Assembly (NCBI RefSeq): GCF_020166515.1
Contig: NZ_JAINZT010000004.1
Coordinates: forward strand, 1 to 64,000
Direction of reading: 5' to 3'
Source of the DNA: Robertkochia flava
GTDB taxonomy: Bacteria > Bacteroidota > Bacteroidia > Flavobacteriales > Flavobacteriaceae
DNA: 64,000 nucleotides
Below the pieces are notes generated by a model that ran no database searches, was not told the DNA's origin, and worked only from the letters and a program-made list of their open reading frames with translations. Every line of letters starts with the position of its first letter. Position 1 is the first letter of the stretch. Below are positions 54,251-63,117 of this stretch, piece after piece. The position numbers and the translations under genes are program-made.

Positions 54251-54970
54251 TCACTTCTCTCCTCCCGATTCACTATCTCTTTTCATCTTCCCCCTTCCAA
54301 TGGGGATCTGTGCAAAAATGGCCCATTGCATATTGGTCTGGTTCCCGGTTTCATTTTTGAGCACGTCTGAAAATCCTCCGTGATAGCGGAACCCAATGGC
54401 TGTTAATTTTTCCTTCCCCAGGTAATACCCGATGCCGGCCAGCCAACCAAAATCCCATCGGGCTACCTCGTCATCGATGCGGTTAATGTATACCAGGGTA
54501 TTTTCTTCATAATTGGTCTTAAAGATATCCCGGGCACGGGTACGGAAGGAGACCTGTGGGCCTAATTCCATAAAACCTCCGAAATTCAGCACGTATTGCA
54601 TGGTTATCGGAATACTCAGATAGTTGATCTCCCTCGCTACCTGAGCTTCGGCAAAGGAGATGTCTAGGGCAGCATCGTTCAGGGAGTAGGGGGCTAATTC
54701 GGAAGTCCCTCTTTTATATTTGGCCAGCATGGCCAGGTTGCCCCGCCAGTGGCCCCCAAATTTTCGGGTAAAAAACAACCCCAGGTTAAAGGAGCGCAGG
54801 GGTTTCCCTTCGTCAATATGGGAGTAATCGTTCCAGGACTGGTCGAGGTGGATCCCAAAGGCCATTTTGTCGGAGTTCAGGTCATCCCCGAAGATCAGGC
54901 TCATTAAAACCTGCCCGTGTAAAGGCGAAAAGAGCAGGAGCAGGAGTACGGTGGTAATGACAGTTTTCAT
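54251..54970 (-). CDS. Outer-membrane beta-barrel protein (PorT-like family)
   Basis: 239 residues, signal peptide to about 19 (LHGQV). Barrel strands FNLGLFFTRKFGGHWRGNLAM, NYLSIPITMQYVLNFGGFMELGPQVSF, WDFGWLAGIGYYLG and TAIGFRYHGGFSDVL; the SIPIxxxY ... xGPxxSF pattern is typical of PF13568-like barrels. The C-terminus runs on into a Lys/Ser/Glu tail. 24 bp after the membrane-protein gene at 54995, so part of a three-gene unit. Function unknown. Confidence 0.82.
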   Translation of the reverse strand: MKTVITTVLLLLLFSPLHGQVLMSLIFGDDLNSDKMAFGIHLDQSWNDYSHIDEGKPLRSFNLGLFFTRKFGGHWRGNLAMLAKYKRGTSELAPYSLNDAALDISFAEAQVAREINYLSIPITMQYVLNFGGFMELGPQVSFRTRARDIFKTNYEENTLVYINRIDDEVARWDFGWLAGIGYYLGKEKLTAIGFRYHGGFSDVLKNETGNQTNMQWAIFAQIPIGRGKMKRDSESGGEK

Positions 54971-54994
54971 AGGTGGTTTTTTATTTGGCGTCAG

Positions 54995-55666
54995 TTATTT
55001 TCTCCCGGCCAGATTTATGATATAAGCAAGGATAAAAATAACGAAACATAACAGGGTTATTGGCGGAAGTCCTCCATGCCAATCCTGAGGTCGTCCCCAG
55101 CCCTGATACCCCATCATGAACAGGTGCAAGGCAGTAAAAAGAAAAGAGGTAAGGAGGGTTCTCCGGGAATTCATAAATCTCATAAAGGCCTGGTCTTCCT
55201 TTAAAAAGGTGTGGAATGAAGCATTGTAAAGCCATAAGAACAGAAATGCGGCGATCCCTGCTACCATGCTTATCCCTGCCTGGGTGGTATAGCCTCCATC
55301 CGCATCAAAGAATTTTCCAAAGATCTCCGGTTTAAGCAGGATCAGGCTAAGGAAGAGATGGAACAGGATAAGGAAAAATCCACTGATACCCAGGGTTTGC
55401 CTGGCATTAAGCCATCCCTGACCTACCCGGATGCCGATATTGCCCATAGGTCCCAGCGTATAATTCAGGGCAAGACAAAGAAACCCGGCAAAGCAAACAA
55501 CCTTATTGAATACATAGGTGGGGAACATATGCCAGGGAACGGGACCAAAGATATGATACCTTAAAATGGCATATCCGCCAGTGAGCACGAGAACTCCTGC
55601 AAGAATGCGAAATCCCGGATGCCGGAACCCGGAAGCTTCTTCTCTGGATAACGGATCTACATCCAT
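54995..55666 (-). CDS. Ferric-reductase-like transmembrane protein
   Basis: 223 residues, six hydrophobic helices. RQTLGISGFFLILFHLFLSL and NASFHTFLKEDQAFM... TALHLFMMGYQGWG place histidines in three helices where FRD/MsrQ-type proteins bind haem (H in ILFHLFL, in ASFHTF and in TALHLF). No flavin or NAD domain is attached. It probably moves electrons across the inner membrane for an unknown partner. Middle gene of a close minus-strand trio with two outer-membrane proteins. Confidence 0.75.
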   Translation of the reverse strand: MDVDPLSREEASGFRHPGFRILAGVLVLTGGYAILRYHIFGPVPWHMFPTYVFNKVVCFAGFLCLALNYTLGPMGNIGIRVGQGWLNARQTLGISGFFLILFHLFLSLILLKPEIFGKFFDADGGYTTQAGISMVAGIAAFLFLWLYNASFHTFLKEDQAFMRFMNSRRTLLTSFLFTALHLFMMGYQGWGRPQDWHGGLPPITLLCFVIFILAYIINLAGRK

Positions 55667-55690
55667 GGAGATAGTTTTATTATTTGTTCT

Positions 55691-56734
55691 TTAATATTTC
55701 TTTTTCAACCCCTGGAAGCGGTAATTCAGGTTGAGCAGGAACTGGCTTCGTTTTCCGAACACCCCCAGTTCTGTTCGCAGCATCCAGTGTTTGTTGAATT
55801 GGTACTGGGCCCCCAGGATCATGTTAAAAGGGGCTGCGACCTTTTTATCCAGATAGTAATCGATGGTGGTATTATCGAAATCAATACCGCTTACTCCCTC
55901 CTCCAGGCGGTTAATGATCTGGTTGGCCACCAGCCGCTGTGGGGGAGCAAGGCCTTCTGCCCAGTTTCGCAGATTCGCTATCGTTTGACCGGACCCTGCA
56001 CTGGGGAAAATGTTTTTAAACGGAATGCTCCCTTCCGTATCACTCTGAATGCTCTGGTAGAATACTCCCGCCCAGACCGACAAACTGCGCTCCGGGTTAA
56101 CCGGGGATGCAATGGTATGCCCTAAACGCAAGCTGGAATTAAAAGCGGGAACCGGTTCCACCACCGCCTCTACATCGACCCAATTATAATTGTTATCCCA
56201 GGCGATCCATACAGGGCCAACAGCACCGGTGAGAGTAGCACCCACACCGAAAGACCCGGCACTCAGCTCCTGGGTGGTTTGCAGGCCGATGGGTTCCAGG
56301 AGATTTACATCCGTTTCTGTGGTTCCACCACCAAATATGGCATAGATATTTAAAAAGGGCAGTACCCATAAGTCCGGGCGAAAGGTATAGGCATAGGTGG
56401 TGGCTATGGTGGGCCCAAAGACGATATAATCGCTGAAATCTACCAGCTCACCGCCATTGATCCCAAGTAAAATTCGGTCGATGCTGATCTCCTGCCGCTG
56501 GGTGAAGAACACAAAACTGGCACCCCAGGGATAGGGGATGTCGTAGCCCCTTTCATATGCCTTATCGCCCCAGATAGGGAAGGTGTAATTGTACTGCATC
56601 CGGGTGATGCTGTCGCGGTATTCCTGATAGGCTTCGTTATCAAATTTCAGGACACCCTGAGCCGATAGGGAAATGGTGTATAAGAAAAGGAAACACCACA
56701 AGGTGTTACGGAGAGTGCTATATCTGTGCCCCAT
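55691..56734 (-). CDS. Predicted outer-membrane protein of unknown function
   Basis: 347 residues, signal peptide to about 25 (SLSAQG). Beta-strand pattern throughout, e.g. YIVFGPTIATTYAYTFRP, NIYAIFGGGTTETDV, FGVGATLTGAVGPVWIAWDN, LSVWAGVFYQSI and the closing strand SQFLLNLNYRFQG followed by LKKKY. I recognise it only as a Bacteroidota barrel found with similar membrane genes. First gene of the trio 55691-54251, with 24-bp gaps. Confidence 0.8.
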   Translation of the reverse strand: MGHRYSTLRNTLWCFLFLYTISLSAQGVLKFDNEAYQEYRDSITRMQYNYTFPIWGDKAYERGYDIPYPWGASFVFFTQRQEISIDRILLGINGGELVDFSDYIVFGPTIATTYAYTFRPDLWVLPFLNIYAIFGGGTTETDVNLLEPIGLQTTQELSAGSFGVGATLTGAVGPVWIAWDNNYNWVDVEAVVEPVPAFNSSLRLGHTIASPVNPERSLSVWAGVFYQSIQSDTEGSIPFKNIFPSAGSGQTIANLRNWAEGLAPPQRLVANQIINRLEEGVSGIDFDNTTIDYYLDKKVAAPFNMILGAQYQFNKHWMLRTELGVFGKRSQFLLNLNYRFQGLKKKY

Positions 56735-57337
56735 AGTAGTGAATTTCTTACCCCGGGGCGAAGGGATTTAGTTTAGATGATGTAAATATATGAAAATCAA
56801 CGAAATAAGTTGTAAGGGATTTCGGGATGTGGGGATACAGGGAGATGGGGAGATGGGGATGCAGGGAGGCAGGGATGCAGATCGCCACGGGATGCTACGC
56901 GCCCTGCCTTTGACAGGAAAACTCGCAAAGACGTGAGTATTAAAATTCATCTTCATGTCCAAACTCAAACTCGAACTCGTACCTGCGTTGGGGAGATTGC
57001 CACGTCCCGCCTTGCGGGACTCGCAAAGACGAGATGTACCATATTAAATATTCCGTACCACGTACCTCGTAACCTGTACCTTAATTAGGGAGATTGCCAC
57101 GTCCCGTCTTGCGGGACTCGCAAAGACGAGATCTGACAAGTACTACCTAACCTTCTCAAATTACTACCCTCGTACCTCCGTACCTCCGTACCCCTGCCTG
57201 CGGCAGGCAGGTCCGTACCTTAATTAGGGAGATTGCCACGTCCCGCCTTGCGGGACTCGCAAAGACGAGCTGATTTGTAATACGTACCCCTGCCTTTAGC
57301 AGGTAAACTCGCCAAGACGAATTCTGACATTCACAAC
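56735..57337. repeat. Intergenic repeat block with four dispersed elements
   Basis: No gene. Elements with GGGAGATTGCCACGTCCCG and CTCGCAAAGACGAG lie at 56990-57034, 57088-57131 and 57226-57270; a variant lies at 56880-56935 and another at 57290-57320. The inner hairpins GTCCCGCC/GGCGGGAC-like differ between copies but stay self-complementary. GTACCTCC octamers and GGGGAGATGGGG runs fill the rest. Confidence 0.88.
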
Positions 57338-58267
57338 TCACAACTTATCACGGGTGCCATAGATCTTCTTGATCGCCTCCAGGTTCTTCTCCATCCCTTT
57401 CAAAAAGTCGGTATCCCCGGGTTGCCCTCCCATGGGAGTGATTACCACACTTTTGATACCCATCCTGGAGAGTTTTTCCACATTCTCAGGTAATGGCTCG
57501 CCTTCCCAGATGATCCAGGTTACGCCTTCATCCTTCATTAAATGTTCGATCTCATGTTCCATGTCGTGGTTGATGGGAGTTTCCGGTTCCCAATGCAGGC
57601 TTTTCCCTTCGATGCCATAAGCCTCAGTCAGGTATTGGTATACCGGATGGGAAAAGGCAACGGTGGTAGTGTTTCCTTCCGGAACGCTGTGCTGGAAGGC
57701 TTCGTGCAGGGTGTTCAGGTCGCTGGTAAGTTCTGTGTAATTTTTTTCGAATACTTCTTTTTGCTCCGGTTGCAGTTGCACCAGGGCACTTTTAACCTGT
57801 TCTGCCTGTTTGGCTGCCAGTTCCAGGTTGAGCCAGGTGGTAAAGGCGGTGCCTTCATGGGCGTGCTCGCCTTCGTCTCCGTGACTATGGGTAAAAGTGG
57901 CGCCACTGGACAGGAGTTGGTTTTTAAACGATTCACTTGTACTCACTACTTTTTCTTCAGGCAGGCTTACGTTCATCATCCAGTTCTCAAAGGAGGCGCC
58001 GTTCACCAGGATGAGGTCGGCCGATTGCATGGCTGCAATAGTATCGGCTACCGGCGTCCACCCGGAAGGATCGGAAAGTGACCCGGCAGGGAACCGGAGG
58101 TCGATGGCGTTTCCTCCGATACGATCGGCAAAATAGTAGACCGGGTAATTACTCACATAGACCACGGGTTTGAGCGCTGTCACAGCGGCGGTATTTTGAG
58201 GGGTTTCTTTTTGTTTGCAGCCTGAAAAGGTTGCGACTGTAATCATAATTAAAATTGCCTTTTTCAT
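57338..58267 (-). CDS. ZnuA-like metal-type ABC substrate-binding lipoprotein, atypical ligands
   Basis: 309 residues. Lipoprotein signal MKKAILIMITVATFSGC (C17). The cluster A-I (ZnuA/PsaA) fold is clear: VVYVSNYPVYYFADRIGG, DTIAAMQSADLILVNGASFENW, and the C-terminal VTWIIWEGEPLPENVEKLSRMG. But the first His of the metal site (PHxYEP in relatives) is replaced by DPSGWTP (66-72) and the second (DPHxWLDP) by AFTTWLN (141-147); the third, FSHPVYQYL (H207), and E255 remain. A His-rich loop, THSHGDEGEHAHEG (126-139), is present. Last gene of the operon; it starts 4 bp after the permease stop. Zinc is a guess. Confidence 0.85.
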   Translation of the reverse strand: MKKAILIMITVATFSGCKQKETPQNTAAVTALKPVVYVSNYPVYYFADRIGGNAIDLRFPAGSLSDPSGWTPVADTIAAMQSADLILVNGASFENWMMNVSLPEEKVVSTSESFKNQLLSSGATFTHSHGDEGEHAHEGTAFTTWLNLELAAKQAEQVKSALVQLQPEQKEVFEKNYTELTSDLNTLHEAFQHSVPEGNTTTVAFSHPVYQYLTEAYGIEGKSLHWEPETPINHDMEHEIEHLMKDEGVTWIIWEGEPLPENVEKLSRMGIKSVVITPMGGQPGDTDFLKGMEKNLEAIKKIYGTRDKL

Positions 58268-58271
58268 TGTT

Positions 58272-59450
58272 TTAGTGTATTAATTTTTCCAATAAGGGGA
58301 TTCCTAAAATAGCGATCACAAGCAGGTAGGTCAGGGTGAGGAGCAGGCTCAGGGCAAATACCAGTAGGATCTCCAGGGAAAGGACAGCCGTAATTCTACC
58401 CCTTGCGGCCCCGATATAACGGAGGGTCTGTATTTCTTTTTTTCTGAGTCTTATGGAAAGGGAGAAGACCAGCAGGGTAATTACCAGGGTTGCCAATCCA
58501 ATGGAAACGGCAGCCAGGGTAAGGATCTCTTTAATGGAAACCACCGTTTCCAGGAGTTCTTCCACCACCAGTTCCGGTACAACGATCTGGACGTTGTCTC
58601 CCTGGGTCTCGTATCTTCCACGCAGGATAAGCTCCGATTTCTTATCCTTGGGCACGGCAATAACCGCATTAACCGGGTAGCTGTCCGGGTTGCCGTGAAA
58701 GTGAAAGGAATTGATGTTCTCCGGGGTGATCTCAGTATAGGAAAGTACAGCTTTACTGGCAACAGCAATGCTGTCGGTACGCGACAATAGCAAACTGTCG
58801 GAGGTTACGGTGGTCAGGTCGTCATGACCATGAGCTTTCCCCGATATCACCCAGGTGGTTTTGATATCGGTGAATACAGCATCGTCATCAGGGGTATTCG
58901 TTTGTTCTAAAACACCCACAACGGTCATCTTCAAAGGAAAACTTCCTGCCACGTCAAAGGCTCCGGCAGGAGAGGAGATCACCGCATCGCCCACCTCGGC
59001 CCCAAGAACTTCGGCGGCAACAGCTCCCAGGACACATTCGCCTAAAACGGCCATAGGTCGGCCTTCCCGGAATTGCGTATTTCGAAATCCAAAATACTGG
59101 TTGGAGGTACCAATTATGGGTTGGGTCTTGACCCTGTAATTTATGTGGAGAGGGATTGCTGTGGCCAGCCCTTCCTGTTCGATGGCTTTAACCTCATGGT
59201 ATTCGAGAGGGGGTATTCCCGGGTCCCTGAAATAAAGGGAGCTCAGGGTCAGGTCGGTGGCACTGCCTTTGCTGCCTGCCAGCAGTGGGGTGGTTACCGC
59301 CCTGGCCATCATCCGTTCCGATCCCCGGTTGGCAAAAAGATTCAGGGCCGTGGGGATAAAGATCACCATGCTGATAGCAAAGACCAGCAGCAGGGTTTTT
59401 CCCCAATGGTATTTCAGGTAATTCCATGCCAGGTAGATACTATGATTCAT
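58272..59450 (-). CDS. FtsX/MacB-type ABC permease
   Basis: 392 residues. One N-terminal helix (TLLLVFAISMVIFIPTALNLF), a large periplasmic domain (about 45-270) and three C-terminal helices (about 285-390), the type VII/LolCE-like layout rather than the multi-helix importer fold used by ZnuB. Such permeases usually drive work in the periplasm (lipoprotein release, efflux, hydrolase activation), not import. It overlaps the ATPase gene by 11 bp. Pairing with a ZnuA-like protein is therefore unusual. Confidence 0.88.
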   Translation of the reverse strand: MNHSIYLAWNYLKYHWGKTLLLVFAISMVIFIPTALNLFANRGSERMMARAVTTPLLAGSKGSATDLTLSSLYFRDPGIPPLEYHEVKAIEQEGLATAIPLHINYRVKTQPIIGTSNQYFGFRNTQFREGRPMAVLGECVLGAVAAEVLGAEVGDAVISSPAGAFDVAGSFPLKMTVVGVLEQTNTPDDDAVFTDIKTTWVISGKAHGHDDLTTVTSDSLLLSRTDSIAVASKAVLSYTEITPENINSFHFHGNPDSYPVNAVIAVPKDKKSELILRGRYETQGDNVQIVVPELVVEELLETVVSIKEILTLAAVSIGLATLVITLLVFSLSIRLRKKEIQTLRYIGAARGRITAVLSLEILLVFALSLLLTLTYLLVIAILGIPLLEKLIH

Positions 59451-60120
59451 CTGTTTTGGAATTTCGGTTGAAACTATAGGTGCTCAGATCAATCTGCTGG
59501 TCAAATGCAGAAACGATTTCCCGGTCATGGGTAACCAGCACCAGGGTGGCCTTAAAGGTATCGCAATAGTCGAAGATGAGCCTGAGAATGGCATCGCGGT
59601 TTTTGGCATCCAGGTTGGCCGTAGGTTCATCGCAAAGCAGGATTTCCGGGGTGGCGATCATCGACCGGCAAACAGCAACCCGTTGCCTTTCTCCCTGGGA
59701 TAATTGTCCCGGGTACCGTTTGGATTTATCCCGGAGGCCTACAGCATCCAGTAATTCCAGGGCGCGCTGTCTATGCTCTTGTCCGAATTTTAAAACAGGA
59801 TTAATGCGCAGGGGAAGGGTCACATTGTCGATCACCCTCAGGTAATCGAGGAGCTCGAACTCCTGGAAGACCAGGCCTGTTTTTACAATTCGCAGATCCT
59901 GGAGTTCTGCCATGCTGTACGTGGTCATATCCAGGTCGTTCAGGAAGATCTTCCCGGAATCGGGACGAAGGATGCCGGCCAGCAGTTTTATAAAGGTGGT
60001 TTTTCCACAACCACTGGCCCCGGTAACAGCTACCCGGTTCCCTTTGCCAATTTCGAGGTGGTCGATCTCCAGCGAGAAATCCGCTGTATAGGAGAATCGG
60101 ACATCCCGGCAGCTGATCAC
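59440..60120 (-). CDS. LolD/MacB-type ABC ATPase
   Basis: The start is GTG at 60120, whose GTGA overlaps the stop of the upstream gene; an in-frame Met at 60183 would give a long overlap and an odd leader. 226 residues, normal for LolD. Walker A GASGCGKTT, Q-loop TGLVFQEFELLDYLRV, signature LSQGERQRVAVCRS, Walker B ILLCDEPTANLD, H-loop LVTHDREIV. All ATPase motifs are complete. It energises the FtsX-like permease coded next. Confidence 0.93.
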   Translation of the reverse strand: MISCRDVRFSYTADFSLEIDHLEIGKGNRVAVTGASGCGKTTFIKLLAGILRPDSGKIFLNDLDMTTYSMAELQDLRIVKTGLVFQEFELLDYLRVIDNVTLPLRINPVLKFGQEHRQRALELLDAVGLRDKSKRYPGQLSQGERQRVAVCRSMIATPEILLCDEPTANLDAKNRDAILRLIFDYCDTFKATLVLVTHDREIVSAFDQQIDLSTYSFNRNSKTDES

Positions 60121-62273
60121 AGGGTAGCCGACGGGATCACTTCCCGGTCTTCGGAGTCGAGTATGATCTTTGAGATCTTCCATGTATCGTTGTCAGTTTT
60201 CATTTCTATGGTACCGGTATACCGGTTACGTCGATAGTGAATATGTTTCAGGTGTTTTACCCGGGCGGTTACTGTCCATGAGGCCGGATAACTTAAGCTG
60301 CTTTGCCCGGAAGGGGTTTCCGCATCGCCTAAAAGGTCGACCTGAACATCTTCCACAGTTACCTCCGAGCCCTCTCTGAGTCCCATGGTGAGCCGTCTTC
60401 GGCTGTCGAGGTAGATGTTGTCCAGCAGCTGCTCATCTACATTGGAGGAAAGTGCCTCAAAAAGGGCCTCTTCATCCTCAATATTAAAGGCGGAATAGGT
60501 GTTCGATAACACCTGTTGCATTACGGCCTGAACCTGGCGTTGATCCATATCGGCTGAACTGAACCAAGGGTTGATTATACCTGTCTTTAGCGGTAAGCAG
60601 CAAAGTGCCAGTCCCATAAGCAGCAGGGATGCCACAGGCTTGCGTTTACCAATACCCATATCCCTGTGCACCTTTTTCTGTCTTGGCCAGAACAAGATGC
60701 CGGCCAAAAGCAGCCCAAGGCTCAGGAGGGGAGCCTGTAATTGGGGATGCAGGCGAAGCGTTCCCGGGGAGAATCCTGCCCTGGCGATGACAATCACCCC
60801 GATCATTATCACGGACAATGCAGCAAGTACCCCGAATATTGTGATTCTTGAATTGCCGGTTTTTTGTCTTAGGGATATCCACCTGATCAGAGGAAATATT
60901 ACAGAGGCTGTAAAAGTTACGATGAGTCCAAATTCCAGCGATCGGGCAACGGGATAAGACAGGTGCCGGTCTGTGTATTGGGCGAGAACGATGCCGCTCC
61001 CCAATCCAATGACAGTTGATAGCAGGGCTGAGATCCAACCCGGATTTGTTTTTCGGTAATACACTGCAAATAATAAAAGAACTCCCGATGCAAGGGTAAA
61101 CTCTGTAGTAAAAGGTGTTTGGAATCCGGAAAATCCGAGTACGATACCTATTAGAAAGGGTATTAAAAGAAAAAGCGTCCGGGATTGGCGTTGTGTTTCT
61201 TCCATCAGCATAAATCCCGTTACCACCACCAGGGCAACAGTCCAGAGGACTAATGGAATGGTGGGGAAAAGTGATGGAGTGTCCCAGAGCAAAGTGGCAT
61301 GATAAAAGAGCAATCCGAAGGAAACTGTTCCCAGGAGGATATGGGTCTCCCGGAAGTTGGCTAAATCCTTATTTGAGATCAGGGGAACGAGCGATAATCC
61401 CTGCCTGAACAACAGGTATAACAGCCCAACTCCCAGTATGATTCCCGTTAGCGTCCAGAACATAAGAAGCATGGTTTCGGAGGAGGTGTAACCGGAAATG
61501 GTATTTAATTCGGGATATTGAGCTCCGAGAAATATCATGGATACCATCAGCGGGAGGAGCAATGCCTTAGCATTAAAAAGTTCTTTTCGGGAGGTATAAT
61601 TTTCCAACACCAGGAGCAGGGATAACAAAAGAGCGGTGAGGCCGAAGATCCATCCGGGTGTCCTCAGCAATTCAAAATAAGAAAGCAGATGCCCTGCGAT
61701 GATCCCCAGGGAAAGCAGGAAAATTGTTTTTAATGCAGAAAGGTCGCTTTTGAGGATCAGGATGAACAACAGCAGTGCAAACAGGTAATTGCTAACGGGG
61801 ATACGCATGCCCTTATAGATGCCTTCAGTAAGGTTCTGCCAAGGCGAAGGTGGATACGGAACTTCGAACCATGCTGCTGCCGGGTTCAGGGTAGTGCTGT
61901 AAACTCTGCCCTCCAGGGTCCCGATCTTAAGGATGATGTTGATCTGACTCCCCAGCAATCCGCTGATCCCGATGTTTTGCCCGTAGAGTTCCTGTGGGTC
62001 GCATTTTATGGTCCATCGTATTTCCTTGACATAGGCATTCCCGGTTACCTTTGGGGTTTCCAGGTTCTTACAAAACTCCGGAAAAACCGGGGCGGCTTTA
62101 AGCACTTTTCCCTGGATCACGGGCAATACAAAATACACTTCGAATACCCCGGGTTCGACTTCCTGGAGTTCCAGGCGGGCGGGGTAAACGATATCAGCTT
62201 TTATGCTGAAGGGCAAAAGCAGCATGCACCATAAAAGGGATCGGAATATATTTTTTATTAAAAATCTATTCAT
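60117..62273 (-). CDS. HupE/UreJ-like polytopic membrane protein with extracytoplasmic domain and C-terminal extension
   Basis: 718 residues. Signal peptide to about 25; residues 26-150 are the beta-rich domain of HupE/UreJ_2-type proteins (YPARLELQEVEPGVFEVYFVLPV, PEFCKNLETP, QNIGISGLLG). Then about 14-16 hydrophobic helices (160-560). The first membrane block aligns in position with HupE (GMRIPVSNYLFALLLFILIL), but the metal motif H-x(3)-G-x-D-H is not present. The last ~135 residues form a soluble mixed domain (MQQVLSNTYSAFNIEDEEALFEAL to the end). It overlaps the PPIase gene by 8 bp and the ATPase gene by 4 bp, so translation of the whole operon is coupled. Confidence 0.75.
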   Translation of the reverse strand: MNRFLIKNIFRSLLWCMLLLPFSIKADIVYPARLELQEVEPGVFEVYFVLPVIQGKVLKAAPVFPEFCKNLETPKVTGNAYVKEIRWTIKCDPQELYGQNIGISGLLGSQINIILKIGTLEGRVYSTTLNPAAAWFEVPYPPSPWQNLTEGIYKGMRIPVSNYLFALLLFILILKSDLSALKTIFLLSLGIIAGHLLSYFELLRTPGWIFGLTALLLSLLLVLENYTSRKELFNAKALLLPLMVSMIFLGAQYPELNTISGYTSSETMLLMFWTLTGIILGVGLLYLLFRQGLSLVPLISNKDLANFRETHILLGTVSFGLLFYHATLLWDTPSLFPTIPLVLWTVALVVVTGFMLMEETQRQSRTLFLLIPFLIGIVLGFSGFQTPFTTEFTLASGVLLLFAVYYRKTNPGWISALLSTVIGLGSGIVLAQYTDRHLSYPVARSLEFGLIVTFTASVIFPLIRWISLRQKTGNSRITIFGVLAALSVIMIGVIVIARAGFSPGTLRLHPQLQAPLLSLGLLLAGILFWPRQKKVHRDMGIGKRKPVASLLLMGLALCCLPLKTGIINPWFSSADMDQRQVQAVMQQVLSNTYSAFNIEDEEALFEALSSNVDEQLLDNIYLDSRRRLTMGLREGSEVTVEDVQVDLLGDAETPSGQSSLSYPASWTVTARVKHLKHIHYRRNRYTGTIEMKTDNDTWKISKIILDSEDREVIPSATL

Positions 62274-63117
62274 CGATCAGATCTTTAGCCATGCCCTGGT
62301 AAATAACTTCATATTGCTGAAGGAGTTCTGTGTAGAATTGTTCTTTAGCAGCTTGTTTCTCTTCGTACTGCAGCATATTAGCAATTTCATTCTTTACCTT
62401 ATCCAGGGGTAAGGGTTCAGCAGGAACAAGTGAATCCAGGTAGATCAAATGTAATCCGAATCCGGATCGAACGGGACCTGACCATTGCCCGACAGGCAGC
62501 TCCATTAGCGAGGCTGCAAATCCGTTACCGAATTCCCGGTCGATGGCATCGGTGGTTTGCAGGTTCATCCTGGGGGGTAAAAGCGAAGGGGAAGCCATTT
62601 CCATCCCTTCTTGAGGAGACAGGTTTTCCCGGTTCCAGGCAGATGAAAGTTCAGTCAGCCTGGTACTGTCTTTTTCATCCTTAAGGTATACCTGGTGAAA
62701 TTTAAGCAGTGCCGGGGCGATGAATTGCTCTTTACGGAGATCGTAATACGCTTTGATGTCTTCTTCAGTAATGTCCCGTTCACTTCCCTGTCCTTCTGCC
62801 AGCATATCCATTTGAGAGATCAGGGCACGTTTTACTGTGGCATTGTTACGGTCCATCTCCTGGTTCAAGGCCTCCCGGTACACCACCTCGTCCTGTATGT
62901 ATGAACCCATAATTCCCTGTAACTCATCACGCGTAGGCATGCGTTTCCAGGTGCGCTGCCAACCGGCGATCATATGCGCCAGCTCGGCATCGCCAATAAC
63001 AACCTTACGGTCTTGCAGCTCCGGTTGCCGGGGCCCATAGATCAATAATAGGGTTATACCCAGCAATAGTCCGAATATGAAAATACGTGTCACCGGAAGG
63101 TTTAAAAAAGTACGCAT
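62266..63117 (-). CDS. Parvulin-like peptidyl-prolyl isomerase (PpiC/SurA type), membrane-anchored
   Basis: 283 residues. Uncleaved N-terminal helix (IFIFGLLLGITLLLIYG, about 13-29); chaperone-like helical segment with YIQDEVVYREAL and VKRALISQMDMLAEG; YYDLRKEQFIAPALLKFHQVYL; and a degenerate PPIase domain (MELPVGQWSGPVRSGFGLHLIYLDSL). PPIases of this kind are commonly coded beside HupE/UreJ-type genes, as here. First gene of the five-gene operon. Probably helps fold or insert the extracytoplasmic partners. Confidence 0.88.
   Translation of the reverse strand: MRTFLNLPVTRIFIFGLLLGITLLLIYGPRQPELQDRKVVIGDAELAHMIAGWQRTWKRMPTRDELQGIMGSYIQDEVVYREALNQEMDRNNATVKRALISQMDMLAEGQGSERDITEEDIKAYYDLRKEQFIAPALLKFHQVYLKDEKDSTRLTELSSAWNRENLSPQEGMEMASPSLLPPRMNLQTTDAIDREFGNGFAASLMELPVGQWSGPVRSGFGLHLIYLDSLVPAEPLPLDKVKNEIANMLQYEEKQAAKEQFYTELLQQYEVIYQGMAKDLIDE

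Noticed and set aside
60121-60183. ATG 60183 as start of the ABC ATPase
   Set aside because: It needs a 67-bp overlap and an unusual leader; GTG 60120 gives the family length and a GTGA coupling.
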